Of a DNA stretch of 64,000 nucleotides, positions 18,181 to 26,394 are shown in pieces. Location: the NCBI GenBank assembly GCA_004297985.1, contig SCRA01000080.1, forward strand, positions 62,001 through 126,000, written 5' to 3'. The notes beneath the pieces were generated by a model that had not been told where the DNA came from, did not search any database, and worked only from the letters and a program-made list of their open reading frames with translations. The stretch's first letter is position 1, and the number at the start of each line of letters is the position of its first letter. The translations under genes and the position numbers were made by a program. This stretch comes from a bacterium (GTDB lineage Bacteria; Vulcanimicrobiota; Vulcanimicrobiia; Vulcanimicrobiales; SCRA01).

Positions 18181-19269
18181 TTGGCTCATCAAGTCAATAA
18201 TATTGATTTCCGCCGCCATCTCGATCGTTCGTTTTGGTCTGTGACTTTGGTCCTAGCGGTGATCAGCGTCATTCTCGTCGTGCTGATCGCCATCTGGCCG
18301 ATCAACGGTACGCTGGCCGTCGCGGCGACCTCGGACTACGGGATCGACGCGCTTTTCAAGTTCATGCTGTTCGTCGCAACACCGATCTTCGTGTTCGTGA
18401 ACGGCTACGTCGTGTATTTCGCGCGGCGCTACAAGCATCGGAGTGATGAACCCGCCGATGCCGTCGGCATCCCACTCTACGGCGTGGTGCCCCTCGAGAT
18501 CTGGTGGACCGTCATTCCGGTGTTCTTGATGGTGGTCTTGGGAGTGTGGAGCGCTGTCACGCTCTTCTCTCTCTACAAGCCGCAGGCGGGGGCGCTCAAC
18601 GTCGAGGCGATCGGTCACCAGTGGAAGTTCGAGCTCCGCTACCCTGGTCTGAAGAGCTCCTTCTACGGCGATTTCTACCTGCCGGTCAACCGTCCGGTGA
18701 CGATGAACATCACCAGCGCCGATGTCATACACTCCTTCTGGGTACCGCAGTTCCGCGTCAAGCTGGACATGGTGCCGGGCATGGTGCAGCAGCTCCACTT
18801 CACGCCTACCGAGGTCGGCAGCTATCCGCTGATCTGCACGGAGTTCTGCGGCATCGGCCACGGTGATATGCGCACTACCGTGCATGTCGTCTCGCAGGCT
18901 GACTACGCCAAGTGGTTCTCCGGTACGCAGCAGAAGGTGGCCCAGGCCGCGGCGGCGGCTGGCTCGCTCAACTTGACGGCGGGCGATGCCGCTAAGGGGC
19001 AGGCGGTTTTCGAGCAGAAGTGCTCGGTGTGTCACAGCATGGCTGCGTTCGCCCAGAAGAAGGTTGGGCCAGGCCTTCAGAACATCCTCAGCGACCCTGC
19101 GCACCCCAAGCTCGTCGACGGTAGTGCGGCGACGCCTGAGAGCGTTGCCCACATCATTCAGAACGGCTATTCCGGGGACATCGGCGTCATGCCGAACGCC
19201 CAGGCAAACGGCCTCTCGAGCAGCGACGTGTCCAACCTCGTCGCCTACTTGAAGAGCCAGAGCAAGTAA
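18181..19269 (+). CDS. ctaC: cytochrome c oxidase subunit II fused to cytochrome c (caa3 type)
   Basis: A protein of 362 residues from the TTG at 18181, which has AGGAG 10 bp upstream; an in-frame ATG at 18157 adds eight residues but lacks such a site. Two membrane helices (about 20-40 and 57-82) precede the periplasmic cupredoxin domain. CuA ligands are His184 in HSFWVPQ and Cys219, Cys223, His227 and Met230 in CTEFCGIGHGDM. A C-terminal cytochrome c domain follows an Ala-rich linker, with haem-binding CSVCH at 281-285 and an axial Met in IGVMPNA. The fusion defines a caa3-type oxidase that can take electrons without a separate soluble cytochrome. First gene of the oxidase operon. Confidence 0.95.
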   Translation: MAHQVNNIDFRRHLDRSFWSVTLVLAVISVILVVLIAIWPINGTLAVAATSDYGIDALFKFMLFVATPIFVFVNGYVVYFARRYKHRSDEPADAVGIPLYGVVPLEIWWTVIPVFLMVVLGVWSAVTLFSLYKPQAGALNVEAIGHQWKFELRYPGLKSSFYGDFYLPVNRPVTMNITSADVIHSFWVPQFRVKLDMVPGMVQQLHFTPTEVGSYPLICTEFCGIGHGDMRTTVHVVSQADYAKWFSGTQQKVAQAAAAAGSLNLTAGDAAKGQAVFEQKCSVCHSMAAFAQKKVGPGLQNILSDPAHPKLVDGSAATPESVAHIIQNGYSGDIGVMPNAQANGLSSSDVSNLVAYLKSQSK

Positions 19270-19293
19270 GAAGCAGCGGGAGCCTTACGTAGT

Positions 19294-20955
19294 ATGAGCA
19301 CGGATACCATCGAGATCCTACGGCGTGCCGACAAACCGATCCATCCGGCGCCGGAGTCCTTCATCAAGAAGTACATCTTCTCGGTCGACCACAAAGTCGT
19401 CGGGATCCAGTACTTCATCGTCTCGGGACTCATGATTCTGCTCTCCGGCCTCTTCGCCGAAGCGATCCGCGTGCAGCTCACCGGGCCGCACAATACGTTC
19501 CTCACGCCGCAGCAGTTCGATGAGGCATTTACGTTTCACGGAACGCTGATGGTCTGGTTCGGAGCGATTCCCCTCGTCACGGGCGCCTTCGGCAACTTCG
19601 TCATGCCGCTGCAGATCGGGGCGCGCGACGTCGCCTTCCCGTGGCTGAACATGTTCAGTTTCTGGACCTTCCCGCCGGCCGTGTTGATCTTGCTCTCCAG
19701 CCTCGCCTTCGGCGCCCCGAACGCCGGTTGGACGGAGTACCCTCCCGTTTCGCTTCAGGCGGGCGTCGGCATCGTCTTCTGGACCACGGCCGTCTTTACG
19801 GTGGGCATCGGCGCAACGCTGACAGCCCTCAACTTCTTGACGACAGTGATCAAGATGCGCGCTCCGGGGATGACCTTCACCCGGATGCCGCTCTTCGTCT
19901 GGGCGTCGGCGGTCACGGCGGTGCTCTCACTGGTGGCGACGACGGCGCTGGCCTCTGCGCTCGGCTCGCTTTTCCTGTCGCACGTCTTCAACGTCCCGTT
20001 CTACGATCCGACACGCGGCGGCACGGTGGTGCTCTTCCAGCACATGTTCTGGTTCTACTCGCACCCCGCCGTCTATATCTTGATCATTCCGGTCTTCGGC
20101 ATCGTCTCGGAGATCATCCCGACCTTCGCGCGCAAGCCGATCTTCGGCTACAAGCTCATCGCCTACTCGACGGTCTCCATCGCGCTGCTCTCGTTCATGG
20201 TCTGGGCGCACCACATGTTTACCTCTGGTCTCGGGCCATGGGTGACGATGCCCTTCATGATCCTGAGCATGTTGATCGCCGTGCCGACGGGCATCAAGAT
20301 CTTCTCGTGGACGGCCACGCTCTTCGGCTCGAATCTGCGCCTCACGACGGCGATGCTCTTCGTGCTCGGCTTCCTCTCGACGTTCACGATCGGCGGCATC
20401 ACGGGCGTCATGCTCGCCTCCGTTCCGGTCGACTGGCACGAGCATGCCACGTACTTCCTGGTAGCACACATCCACTACGTGCTCTTCGGCGGCACCCTGA
20501 TGGGCGTGCTTGGCGGGATCTACTACTGGTGGCCGAAGGTGACGGGCCGCCTCATGAGCGAGAAGCTCGGCAAGTGGCACTTCTGGCTGACCTTCATCTT
20601 CTTCAACGCGACCTTCTTGCCGATGCACTTCGTGGGCTTGCTCGGCATGCCGCGCCGCGTGGCCTACTACGATCCGGCGTTCCATGGGCTCAATCTGTTC
20701 ATCAGCATCAGCGCGTTCCTCTTGGCGGGTGCCTTCCTGTTGCTCTTCGCCAACGCGTTCTGGAGCCTGAAGAAGGGTCCGGCAGCCGGCCCCAACCCGT
20801 GGGGCGCGCGTACGCTGGAGTGGATGATCTCCTCGCCGCCGCCGCACTACAACTTCAAGGAGATACCGGAGGTCTACGCGACGCCGTACGGCTACGGTGA
20901 GCCATTACCGTACAGCGCGCCGTATGACCAAGTGTCGACCACGCCGACGTACTAG
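19294..20955 (+). CDS. ctaD: cytochrome c oxidase subunit I, A2-type
   Basis: A 553-residue, 12-helix haem-copper oxidase catalytic subunit. Haem a ligands are His82 (FHGTLMV) and His394. His392 of HIHYVLFGG binds haem a3. CuB is held by His257 and the HH pair 306-307 (WAHHMF), with Tyr261 as the cross-linked tyrosine. The K-pathway Lys335 is in VPTGIKIFSW. The D-pathway glutamate of mitochondrial-type oxidases (HPEVY) is missing: the motif reads YSHPAVY at 255-261, the Tyr-Ser signature of A2-type oxidases such as Thermus caa3. It reduces O2 to water and pumps protons in the inner membrane. GGAG precedes the ATG, and it lies 24 bp after ctaC. Confidence 0.96.
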   Translation: MSTDTIEILRRADKPIHPAPESFIKKYIFSVDHKVVGIQYFIVSGLMILLSGLFAEAIRVQLTGPHNTFLTPQQFDEAFTFHGTLMVWFGAIPLVTGAFGNFVMPLQIGARDVAFPWLNMFSFWTFPPAVLILLSSLAFGAPNAGWTEYPPVSLQAGVGIVFWTTAVFTVGIGATLTALNFLTTVIKMRAPGMTFTRMPLFVWASAVTAVLSLVATTALASALGSLFLSHVFNVPFYDPTRGGTVVLFQHMFWFYSHPAVYILIIPVFGIVSEIIPTFARKPIFGYKLIAYSTVSIALLSFMVWAHHMFTSGLGPWVTMPFMILSMLIAVPTGIKIFSWTATLFGSNLRLTTAMLFVLGFLSTFTIGGITGVMLASVPVDWHEHATYFLVAHIHYVLFGGTLMGVLGGIYYWWPKVTGRLMSEKLGKWHFWLTFIFFNATFLPMHFVGLLGMPRRVAYYDPAFHGLNLFISISAFLLAGAFLLLFANAFWSLKKGPAAGPNPWGARTLEWMISSPPPHYNFKEIPEVYATPYGYGEPLPYSAPYDQVSTTPTY

Positions 20956-20975
20956 GGAGAGGCGAGAGCACATCG

Positions 20976-21593
20976 ATGGCAGTTCAGACGGAAGCCCTCG
21001 GCCACGGCCACGGCTATGGTCACGAGGCGATGACGCAGGAGGAGTACGTCGAGCAGCGCGATCTGCGCTTCCTCGGCTTCCTGCTCTTCCTATTCACCGA
21101 CTCGATCTTCTTCACGGCCTACATCTTCGCCGCGCTCTATCTGCGTAGCGCGGCGCCGGTGTGGCCTCCGGTCGGCGTGGAGCGTCCCGACGTCAACCTG
21201 GGCGCGGTCAATGCGATCATCCTCTTCGGCTCGGGCATCACGGCGCATTACGCCATGCACCGGCTGAAGGAGAGCCGCTTCATCGGCTACGTCTGGTTCA
21301 CGATCGTTACGATCATCCTGGGATCGCTCTTCTTGGGCGGCCAAGCCTACGAGTATGCCCACATCCACGCCACGTGGTCGGGGAGTACGTTCGGGGCGGC
21401 ATTCTTTACCCTGACGGGACTTCACGGATTCCACGTTCTCGTGGGCGTCGTCTACCTGATCGTCACACTGCTGCAGTCGGTAGCGGGGAAGTACACGCCG
21501 GAGCGCCACTTCGGCCTCACCGCCGCCACCCTGTACTGGCACTTCGTCGACGTCATCTGGGTGGTGCTCTTCTTCCTGTTCTACATCTACTGA
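20976..21593 (+). CDS. ctaE: cytochrome c oxidase subunit III
   Basis: A 205-residue membrane protein with five predicted helices. The hydrophilic N terminus is rich in His and Gly (GHGHGYGHEAMTQEEY). TLTGLHGFHVLVGVVYL and the C-terminal HFVDVIWVVLFFLFYI are conserved in COX3/CyoC proteins. The short form without the first two helices is normal for bacterial caa3-type enzymes. It stabilises subunit I and proton uptake. It begins 20 bp after ctaD with GGGAGAGG upstream, in the same transcript. Confidence 0.93.
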   Translation: MAVQTEALGHGHGYGHEAMTQEEYVEQRDLRFLGFLLFLFTDSIFFTAYIFAALYLRSAAPVWPPVGVERPDVNLGAVNAIILFGSGITAHYAMHRLKESRFIGYVWFTIVTIILGSLFLGGQAYEYAHIHATWSGSTFGAAFFTLTGLHGFHVLVGVVYLIVTLLQSVAGKYTPERHFGLTAATLYWHFVDVIWVVLFFLFYIY

Positions 21594-21614
21594 TCGACGA
21601 GGCGTAGCGAGGCT

Positions 21615-21827
21615 ATGGACACTGCATACATCGCGGATACCATCGGAGCAATTGGAGCGATCGTCGTCGGCTTCTTCGCGATCCGCTTCCTGCGCAAGGA
21701 GTGGAAGCTCAAAGGGGCCGACATCGGGGTGACCAAGGTCATGTTGACCTTGCTCGTCATCGGTTGCGTGGAGGCGTTGCTCGTCGGGCTCCGTATCGTC
21801 GGTCAAACCCCGCTGAGCACACACTAG
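21615..21827 (+). CDS. small two-helix membrane protein of the oxidase operon
   Basis: A 70-residue protein with two hydrophobic helices (TIGAIGAIVVGFFAIRFL and VMLTLLVIGCVEALLVGLRI) separated by a charged RKEWKLKGADIG loop. Subunit-IV-like small proteins often close bacterial oxidase operons and help assembly, although this one has no sequence match that I recognise. It sits 21 bp after ctaE and 10 bp before another tiny membrane protein gene. Function inferred from position only. Confidence 0.7.
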   Translation: MDTAYIADTIGAIGAIVVGFFAIRFLRKEWKLKGADIGVTKVMLTLLVIGCVEALLVGLRIVGQTPLSTH

Positions 21828-21837
21828 GAGTCAGATC

Positions 21838-22035
21838 GTGGCAATCGACCAACAACACTTCGGCGACGGCGACTTTGGGATGCGCGATAGCGCAGGCGTC
21901 CCCCGCGCCGTCATCTGGCTCGCGTTCGTCGGCTTCGCGGTGATCGTCACTGTAGGCGGCTTCGTTGCGTTCAACTCGAATACCGGGTTGATGTGGCCGC
22001 CCGGCGCGACACTGACGATCCCGCTCGGCCTATAG
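21838..22035 (+). CDS. small single-helix membrane protein of the oxidase operon
   Basis: A 65-residue protein from GTG 21838 with AGGAG 9 bases before it. A charged N terminus of about 23 residues precedes one helix (AVIWLAFVGFAVIVTVGGFV) and a short outward segment, NSNTGLMWPPGATL. It is the last gene of the cta operon, and its stop abuts, with no spacer, the stop of the opposing gene. It could be an accessory subunit of the oxidase; no family recognised. Confidence 0.65.
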   Translation: MAIDQQHFGDGDFGMRDSAGVPRAVIWLAFVGFAVIVTVGGFVAFNSNTGLMWPPGATLTIPLGL

Positions 22036-22602
22036 CTACCCGACGCGCCGCTTGCGCGGGTTGAGCCCGATGCCCAATGTCGGGAAACCCTGCGGAAGCG
22101 CGCCGGTGGGCACTCCGTCGATTGCGTGGACCCCGCCGTACTCGCTGAACTCGATCAACGCGGGGCCGATATCGTACGACTGCGGCTGCTCGCCGCGCAA
22201 CGGCCACTCTCCGGCCACATCCCCCGACTCCGTCAGAACCGCCAGGTAACCGCTCTCGTTGGGAGCGCTCTTGGCGTCACGCCCGCGCAGACGAACGTAC
22301 CCGTCGGCGACAAAGATGGGGCGGAGCGTCGCAAGGACGGCGGTAACCGGCTTGACGAGCAAGGCGACCGCATAGCTGGCGAACGCGAGCGCCGTCAGCA
22401 GGATGAGCGGTGCCCAGATGGGCTCGTTGCGAAACTGGAAATACGTCAGGATCCCACAGCCGACTGCGAGGACGCTCGACTCCAGCGCGATCGTCGCCAT
22501 TCCGAGCGCGCCTTGAACCACGACGCGACGCTCTTCGCGTCGCCAGGCGCGGTGTGGGAGCTGCTCGCGCAGGTCGTGAGGGTTCAAGCGTCGCTCAGTC
22601 AC
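22036..22602 (-). CDS. membrane protein with two helices and a C-terminal soluble domain
   Basis: A 188-residue protein starting at GTG 22602; the frame is open further but upstream codons run antisense to the SCO gene. A basic, Arg-rich N terminus (EQLPHRAWRREERRVVVQG) is followed by two helices, about residues 32-50 and 58-80. A soluble domain of about 100 residues follows (IFVADGYVRLRGRDAKSAP and onward). No recognised family. It converges end to end with the oxidase operon and is divergent from the SCO gene, with about 60 bp between starts. Association with respiration is by position only. Confidence 0.65.
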   Translation of the reverse strand: MTERRLNPHDLREQLPHRAWRREERRVVVQGALGMATIALESSVLAVGCGILTYFQFRNEPIWAPLILLTALAFASYAVALLVKPVTAVLATLRPIFVADGYVRLRGRDAKSAPNESGYLAVLTESGDVAGEWPLRGEQPQSYDIGPALIEFSEYGGVHAIDGVPTGALPQGFPTLGIGLNPRKRRVG

Positions 22603-22662
22603 GGAAACGGTGCCTTCGCGCGCGCAGGAGGCCGCTCCTCGCGGCCCTAAGCACCGTTCACT

Positions 22663-23667
22663 ATGGCTCTCCGGTCGCGCCTCCTGGCCCCGCTCGTCAC
22701 GTTCCTCATGGTGGCCTGTGTTGCGCTCTCCGCCTCCGCCACGGAGAGGCTCGTGCCCGTGCACGGCGTGATCATCGCCGTGATGCCGAACGGCAACGCG
22801 ATCCTGCGTAACGATCCTGTTCCCGGAACGCTGAATTCACAGTCCATCGAGTACCGCATCCGGAGCGGGCCGAAGCTGACCTCCGGTGAGGAGGTCGACG
22901 CGCTCATCGATATGTCGACTACGCCGTGGTCGCTGCGTCACGTGCACGATGCGGCCGACACCGTGGCCGGCGCCGCGAATGCGCGCGTCACCCGCATCTT
23001 GGGAGCAGGCGATCATCTGCCCGACGTAGCGCTGGTCGATCAGCGTGGGCGCCTCGTGCATCTTGCGGAGTTCATCGGCAAGACGACGGTCGTCAGCTTC
23101 ATCTACACGCGTTGCAAGGACGCCGGCGAGTGCCCCGCCGTCACCGCGAAGTTCCACTACCTGCAGGAGCAGTTTGGTAACGGCCCGTTCCATCTGCTCG
23201 AGATCACGATCGATCCGAAGTACGATACGCCTGCCGTGCTCGCCGGCTACGCCAAGGAGGCCGGCGCCGATCCTGCGCGCTGGTCGCTATTGACTGGTGA
23301 GCCCTCGATGGTCAAGACCGTCGGCGACGACTTCAACCTCTCCGTCGTCGAGGACACGCCCGGCAACTTCCTGCACAACGACGTGACCCTCTTGGTGGCT
23401 CCCGACGGCCGCATCGCGCAGGTCATTCAAACCGACGCTTGGCCGCCGAAGGACGTATTGGCCGCTTCGCGCAATCTGGCCGGCCTCTCTTCGTCGCCGC
23501 TGCGGCGCTTCAACCTCTGGCTCATGTCCGGCGTCATCGCGCTCTGCGGTGGAAGCCAGCAAGTCGCCAGCGGCGTGTTGAGCCTGATCTGGCTCACGTT
23601 GGGCCTCGCCGTCTTCGGCTATCTCTTTTACTGGACGGCGAAGAAGATCTTCATCGAGAACGTCTGA
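22663..23667 (+). CDS. SCO1/SenC-family protein with N-terminal copper-binding-like domain
   Basis: A 334-residue protein with a signal peptide (LLAPLVTFLMVACVALSASA). Residues 30-85 resemble the CusF/copper-binding small beta domain (VPVHGVIIAVMPNGNAILR, then a PG turn). The thioredoxin-like SCO domain spans about 110-275. The copper site has Cys151 and Cys157 (CKDAGECP) separated by five residues rather than the classical three. The distal His is in NFLHNDVTLLV. A hydrophobic helix near the C terminus (VLSLIWLTLGLAVFGYLFY) anchors it. SCO proteins deliver copper to CuA of subunit II, consistent with the caa3 operon beside it. Confidence 0.85.
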   Translation: MALRSRLLAPLVTFLMVACVALSASATERLVPVHGVIIAVMPNGNAILRNDPVPGTLNSQSIEYRIRSGPKLTSGEEVDALIDMSTTPWSLRHVHDAADTVAGAANARVTRILGAGDHLPDVALVDQRGRLVHLAEFIGKTTVVSFIYTRCKDAGECPAVTAKFHYLQEQFGNGPFHLLEITIDPKYDTPAVLAGYAKEAGADPARWSLLTGEPSMVKTVGDDFNLSVVEDTPGNFLHNDVTLLVAPDGRIAQVIQTDAWPPKDVLAASRNLAGLSSSPLRRFNLWLMSGVIALCGGSQQVASGVLSLIWLTLGLAVFGYLFYWTAKKIFIENV

Positions 23668-23696
23668 TCGCTCTCGCTCTTACCCGCGCGTTGTGA

Positions 23697-24020
23697 CGGG
23701 GTCGCCCCCGTTCGGGGACGCTCCTCGCTCGCCTCACGCTCGCTCGATCACTTCCTTCGTCGCGCCTCCGCCCATCCGTGGGCTCCCGGCGCGACTCAGA
23801 GACCCCTCAGGGGGCAACCCCGCCACCCCGCGCGAGTTGCATCGGCTTGCGCCTCGACGCCTCGACGGAGCCGTGGGTGAGGAGCGGCGGGCTTCGGGCG
23901 GGCGTGGACCCCGAAGAGGGCCTCCGACGTCCGAGCGGAGCCATGGATGGCGAGAGCGAGGACGCGGCGGAGCAGGAGGCGCGCAGGAGCGCGCGCCGAC
24001 GAGCGTCCCTCGAAGGGGTC
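23697..24020. repeat. composite cloverleaf-type palindromic repeat, copy A
   Basis: The 392 bp between the SCO and MFS genes, which converge, holds no credible gene but strong dyads. The right-hand unit (23907-24020) has an outer stem (GACCCC..GAGGG paired with CCCTC..GGGGTC) and an inner hairpin CTCCG/CGGAG. A conserved ATGGCGAGAGCG follows, and then a GGCGCGC/GCGCGCC hairpin. Bases 23974-24001 are identical to 52506-52533 in copy B. The left part (23697-23815) is a degenerate inverted version of the same unit, and a partial direct one is near 23865-23905. Possible roles: bidirectional terminator, REP-like mobile element, or structured RNA. Confidence 0.7.
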
Positions 24021-24059
24021 TATGCCCGCCTGAAGCCCTAGCGTGGCTCGTTGCAAAGT

Positions 24060-25472
24060 CTACGTGGGAACGGAAGCCGGCGCCGATGCGACGCGCTTGG
24101 GGATGCGCAGCGTCGCGAACATCACGATGAGCGCCACGGCGGCGAAAAGCGTGTAGGCGTGCACGTAGCCCGGTACCGCGGAGATGTGCAGGCCGATGAG
24201 CGCGCCGGCGAACGCGCTGCCGACGATCTGCCCGAAGATCAGGAATATCGAGAGCAGGCCCACGGCGGTGGCGCGCATCTCGTCCGGCGCGGCGTTGGTC
24301 ACGAGATACCGTGTAGGCGCGCCGAGCAGCGAGCCGAAGCCCAGGCCCGCCACGACGAGCGAGGCGATCGCCAGCGGCAGCACGGTCACGAATGCGGCGA
24401 ATGCGGCCATGCCGATGGCCACAAAGAGACTACCGAGGAAGAGCACGGCGCGTGCGCCGACCTTATCGAGCGCGCGTCCCGCCACGGGAACGACGGCGAC
24501 GAAACAGAACGCCGCCAGCGCCGCGAGGCCACCGGCGGAGATGGCGCTCAGACCGTCGGCGGCCATGAGCGCGGCCGGTACGAAGAAGAGCGAGCCCTCT
24601 AAGATGCCGATGCCGATCTCCAGCAGGTTCGCAAGCCGCAAGGTTGGGATGCGCAACAGGAGTGGCGGTACGACGGGGTCCGCGGCCTGGCGCTCGACGG
24701 CGGCGAACGCGGCCAGCAGCACCGCCGCGGCCAACAGCTCCCAGAGCGAGGCGGCGTTGGCTGCGCTGAAGAGATGATCGGTCTGCAGCCGCGTCAGGCC
24801 CGCCGTTCCCGCTAGGAGCGCTGCACCCAGCAAGACGATGCCGGCGAAGTCGAGCGCGCCGCGCCGCGGCGTTCCACCGCGGTGGACGTGGCGCATCGAG
24901 AGCGCGATGACGATGGCCGCCAGGGGCAGGTTGAGGGCGAAGACCCAGCGCCAGTCGAGCACGTGCACGATCGTTCCACCCAGTGCGGGGCCGACGATGC
25001 CGGCCAGACCCCAGATGGCGCCCAACATCCCCAAGGCGCTGCCGCGGCTCTCCTCCGGTACGCGATCGGCGACCGTCGCCGTGGCAACGGGGAAGATGCC
25101 GCCGGCGCCGGCGGCTTGGACGATGCGGCCGACGATCAACGTCTCGTAGCTGGACGCGAGGATCGCGATCAGCGATCCTACCGCGAAGAGCGTCACGTCG
25201 AGCATGTAGATTGTACGCCGTCCGTAGACGTCGGAGAGCTTCGACATCACGGGAATGGCCACGACGTAGGCCAGCAGGTAGGCGGTGAAGATCCACGAGA
25301 GCGAGCGCGCCCCGACGTCGAACTGCGCGCCGATCTGATGGAGTGCCGGAGAGAGCGCCGAGAGATCGAGCGCACCCATGAAGACGCCGAGCATCAGCGT
25401 GAGGAGCAGCGGCATGACCTCGCGCACCCCGCGGCGGCCCGTTTCCGGGCGGCTCTCCGTTGTCGAACCCAT
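24060..25472 (-). CDS. MFS transporter, DHA2-like drug exporter
   Basis: A 470-residue protein with about 14 hydrophobic segments. The first helix ends in GALDLSALSPAL with the Asp typical of drug/H+ antiporters. Motif A is KLSDVYGRRTIYML, and motif C reads IWGLAGIVGPALGGTI. It probably exports hydrophobic compounds in exchange for protons. It lies 13 bp downstream of ctaB in a ctaA-ctaB-MFS run, and its 3' end faces the repeat element. The substrate is unknown; sharing a transcript with haem A biosynthesis is not evidence for haem transport. Confidence 0.87.
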   Translation of the reverse strand: MGSTTESRPETGRRGVREVMPLLLTLMLGVFMGALDLSALSPALHQIGAQFDVGARSLSWIFTAYLLAYVVAIPVMSKLSDVYGRRTIYMLDVTLFAVGSLIAILASSYETLIVGRIVQAAGAGGIFPVATATVADRVPEESRGSALGMLGAIWGLAGIVGPALGGTIVHVLDWRWVFALNLPLAAIVIALSMRHVHRGGTPRRGALDFAGIVLLGAALLAGTAGLTRLQTDHLFSAANAASLWELLAAAVLLAAFAAVERQAADPVVPPLLLRIPTLRLANLLEIGIGILEGSLFFVPAALMAADGLSAISAGGLAALAAFCFVAVVPVAGRALDKVGARAVLFLGSLFVAIGMAAFAAFVTVLPLAIASLVVAGLGFGSLLGAPTRYLVTNAAPDEMRATAVGLLSIFLIFGQIVGSAFAGALIGLHISAVPGYVHAYTLFAAVALIVMFATLRIPKRVASAPASVPT

Positions 25473-25485
25473 AAGACGAAGACCT

Positions 25486-26394
25486 CTAGACGAGCTGGTC
25501 CACCACCATCGCGGTGCAGATCAGCGCGAGGTAGAGGAGCGAGTACTTGAACATCGTCATATACACCGGCCGCGCCGGCTGCATCAGCACGCGCAGCGCG
25601 AGGTAAAGGAAGTAGCCGCCCAGCAACGCTGCAGCTACGAAGAAGACGGCGCCCAGGATGTGTAGCGGATAGGCGAAGAGCAGCGTCGTCGCTGCGAGGA
25701 TGATCGTGTAGACGAGGATCTGGATGCGTGTATGCTGCTCGCCGGCGACGTTGGGAAGCATGGGAATGCCCGCCTTTTCGTAGTCGGTCTCCACGGCCAG
25801 CGCAAGTGCCCAGAAGTGCGGCGGCGTCCAGAGGAAGATCACGGCGAAGAGCGCTAGCGCGGGGAGGCCGATCTGATGGGTCACGGCGGCCCAGCCCACG
25901 AGCGGCGGAATGGAGCCCGCACCGCCGCCGATGACGATGTTCATCGGCGTACGGCGCTTGAGCCAGACCGTATAGATGACGCAATAGTAGAACTGGCCGA
26001 ACATCGCCAGCACCATGGCCAGCGGGTTGACCAGCAGACCCAAAACCAGGTAGGCCGCGATGCCCGTTGCAGCGGTAAAGATCAGCGCCTGATACGGCTG
26101 CAGGCGTCCCGTCGGCAGCGGCCGCCATGCCGTCCGCTTCATCTTCGGGTCGATGTCACGGTCGTACCAGCAGTTGAAGGCGCCCGAGCTGGCCGAGGAG
26201 AGCCCGCCGCCCAGCAGCGTCCAGAAGAGGATCTCCGGTGAAGGCATCCCGTGCGCCGCCATGATCATCGCGGCTACCGTTGTGATGAGTAGCAAGACGA
26301 TGATGCGCGGCTTGGCGAGCTCGAAGTAGGCGTTGTATACGGCGGGCTCGAGCCACGAGGGGCGCGCGCCGGCGCCCTGCGTCTCGGAGATCAT
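25486..26394 (-). CDS. ctaB: protohaem IX farnesyltransferase (haem O synthase)
   Basis: A 302-residue UbiA-superfamily membrane enzyme starting at the ATG that overlaps the ctaA stop (ATGA). The first polyprenyl-diphosphate site is NCWYDRDIDPKMKRT, with the Asp-rich N/DxxxD pattern. A second is VETDYEKAGIPMLPNVAG. LPTGRLQPYQAL and FLWTPPHFWALAL are hallmarks of CtaB/COX10. It adds a farnesyl group to haem B to make haem O, the precursor for the haem A of the caa3 oxidase. Nine helices are expected and the hydropathy agrees. The longer open frame upstream overlaps ctaA and is not used. Confidence 0.95.
   Translation of the reverse strand: MISETQGAGARPSWLEPAVYNAYFELAKPRIIVLLLITTVAAMIMAAHGMPSPEILFWTLLGGGLSSASSGAFNCWYDRDIDPKMKRTAWRPLPTGRLQPYQALIFTAATGIAAYLVLGLLVNPLAMVLAMFGQFYYCVIYTVWLKRRTPMNIVIGGGAGSIPPLVGWAAVTHQIGLPALALFAVIFLWTPPHFWALALAVETDYEKAGIPMLPNVAGEQHTRIQILVYTIILAATTLLFAYPLHILGAVFFVAAALLGGYFLYLALRVLMQPARPVYMTMFKYSLLYLALICTAMVVDQLV

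Noticed and set aside
23693-24130. 145-codon ORF in the SCO-MFS gap
   Set aside because: It covers the palindromic repeat and the product is Arg/Gly/Pro-rich with no motif; treated as non-coding.
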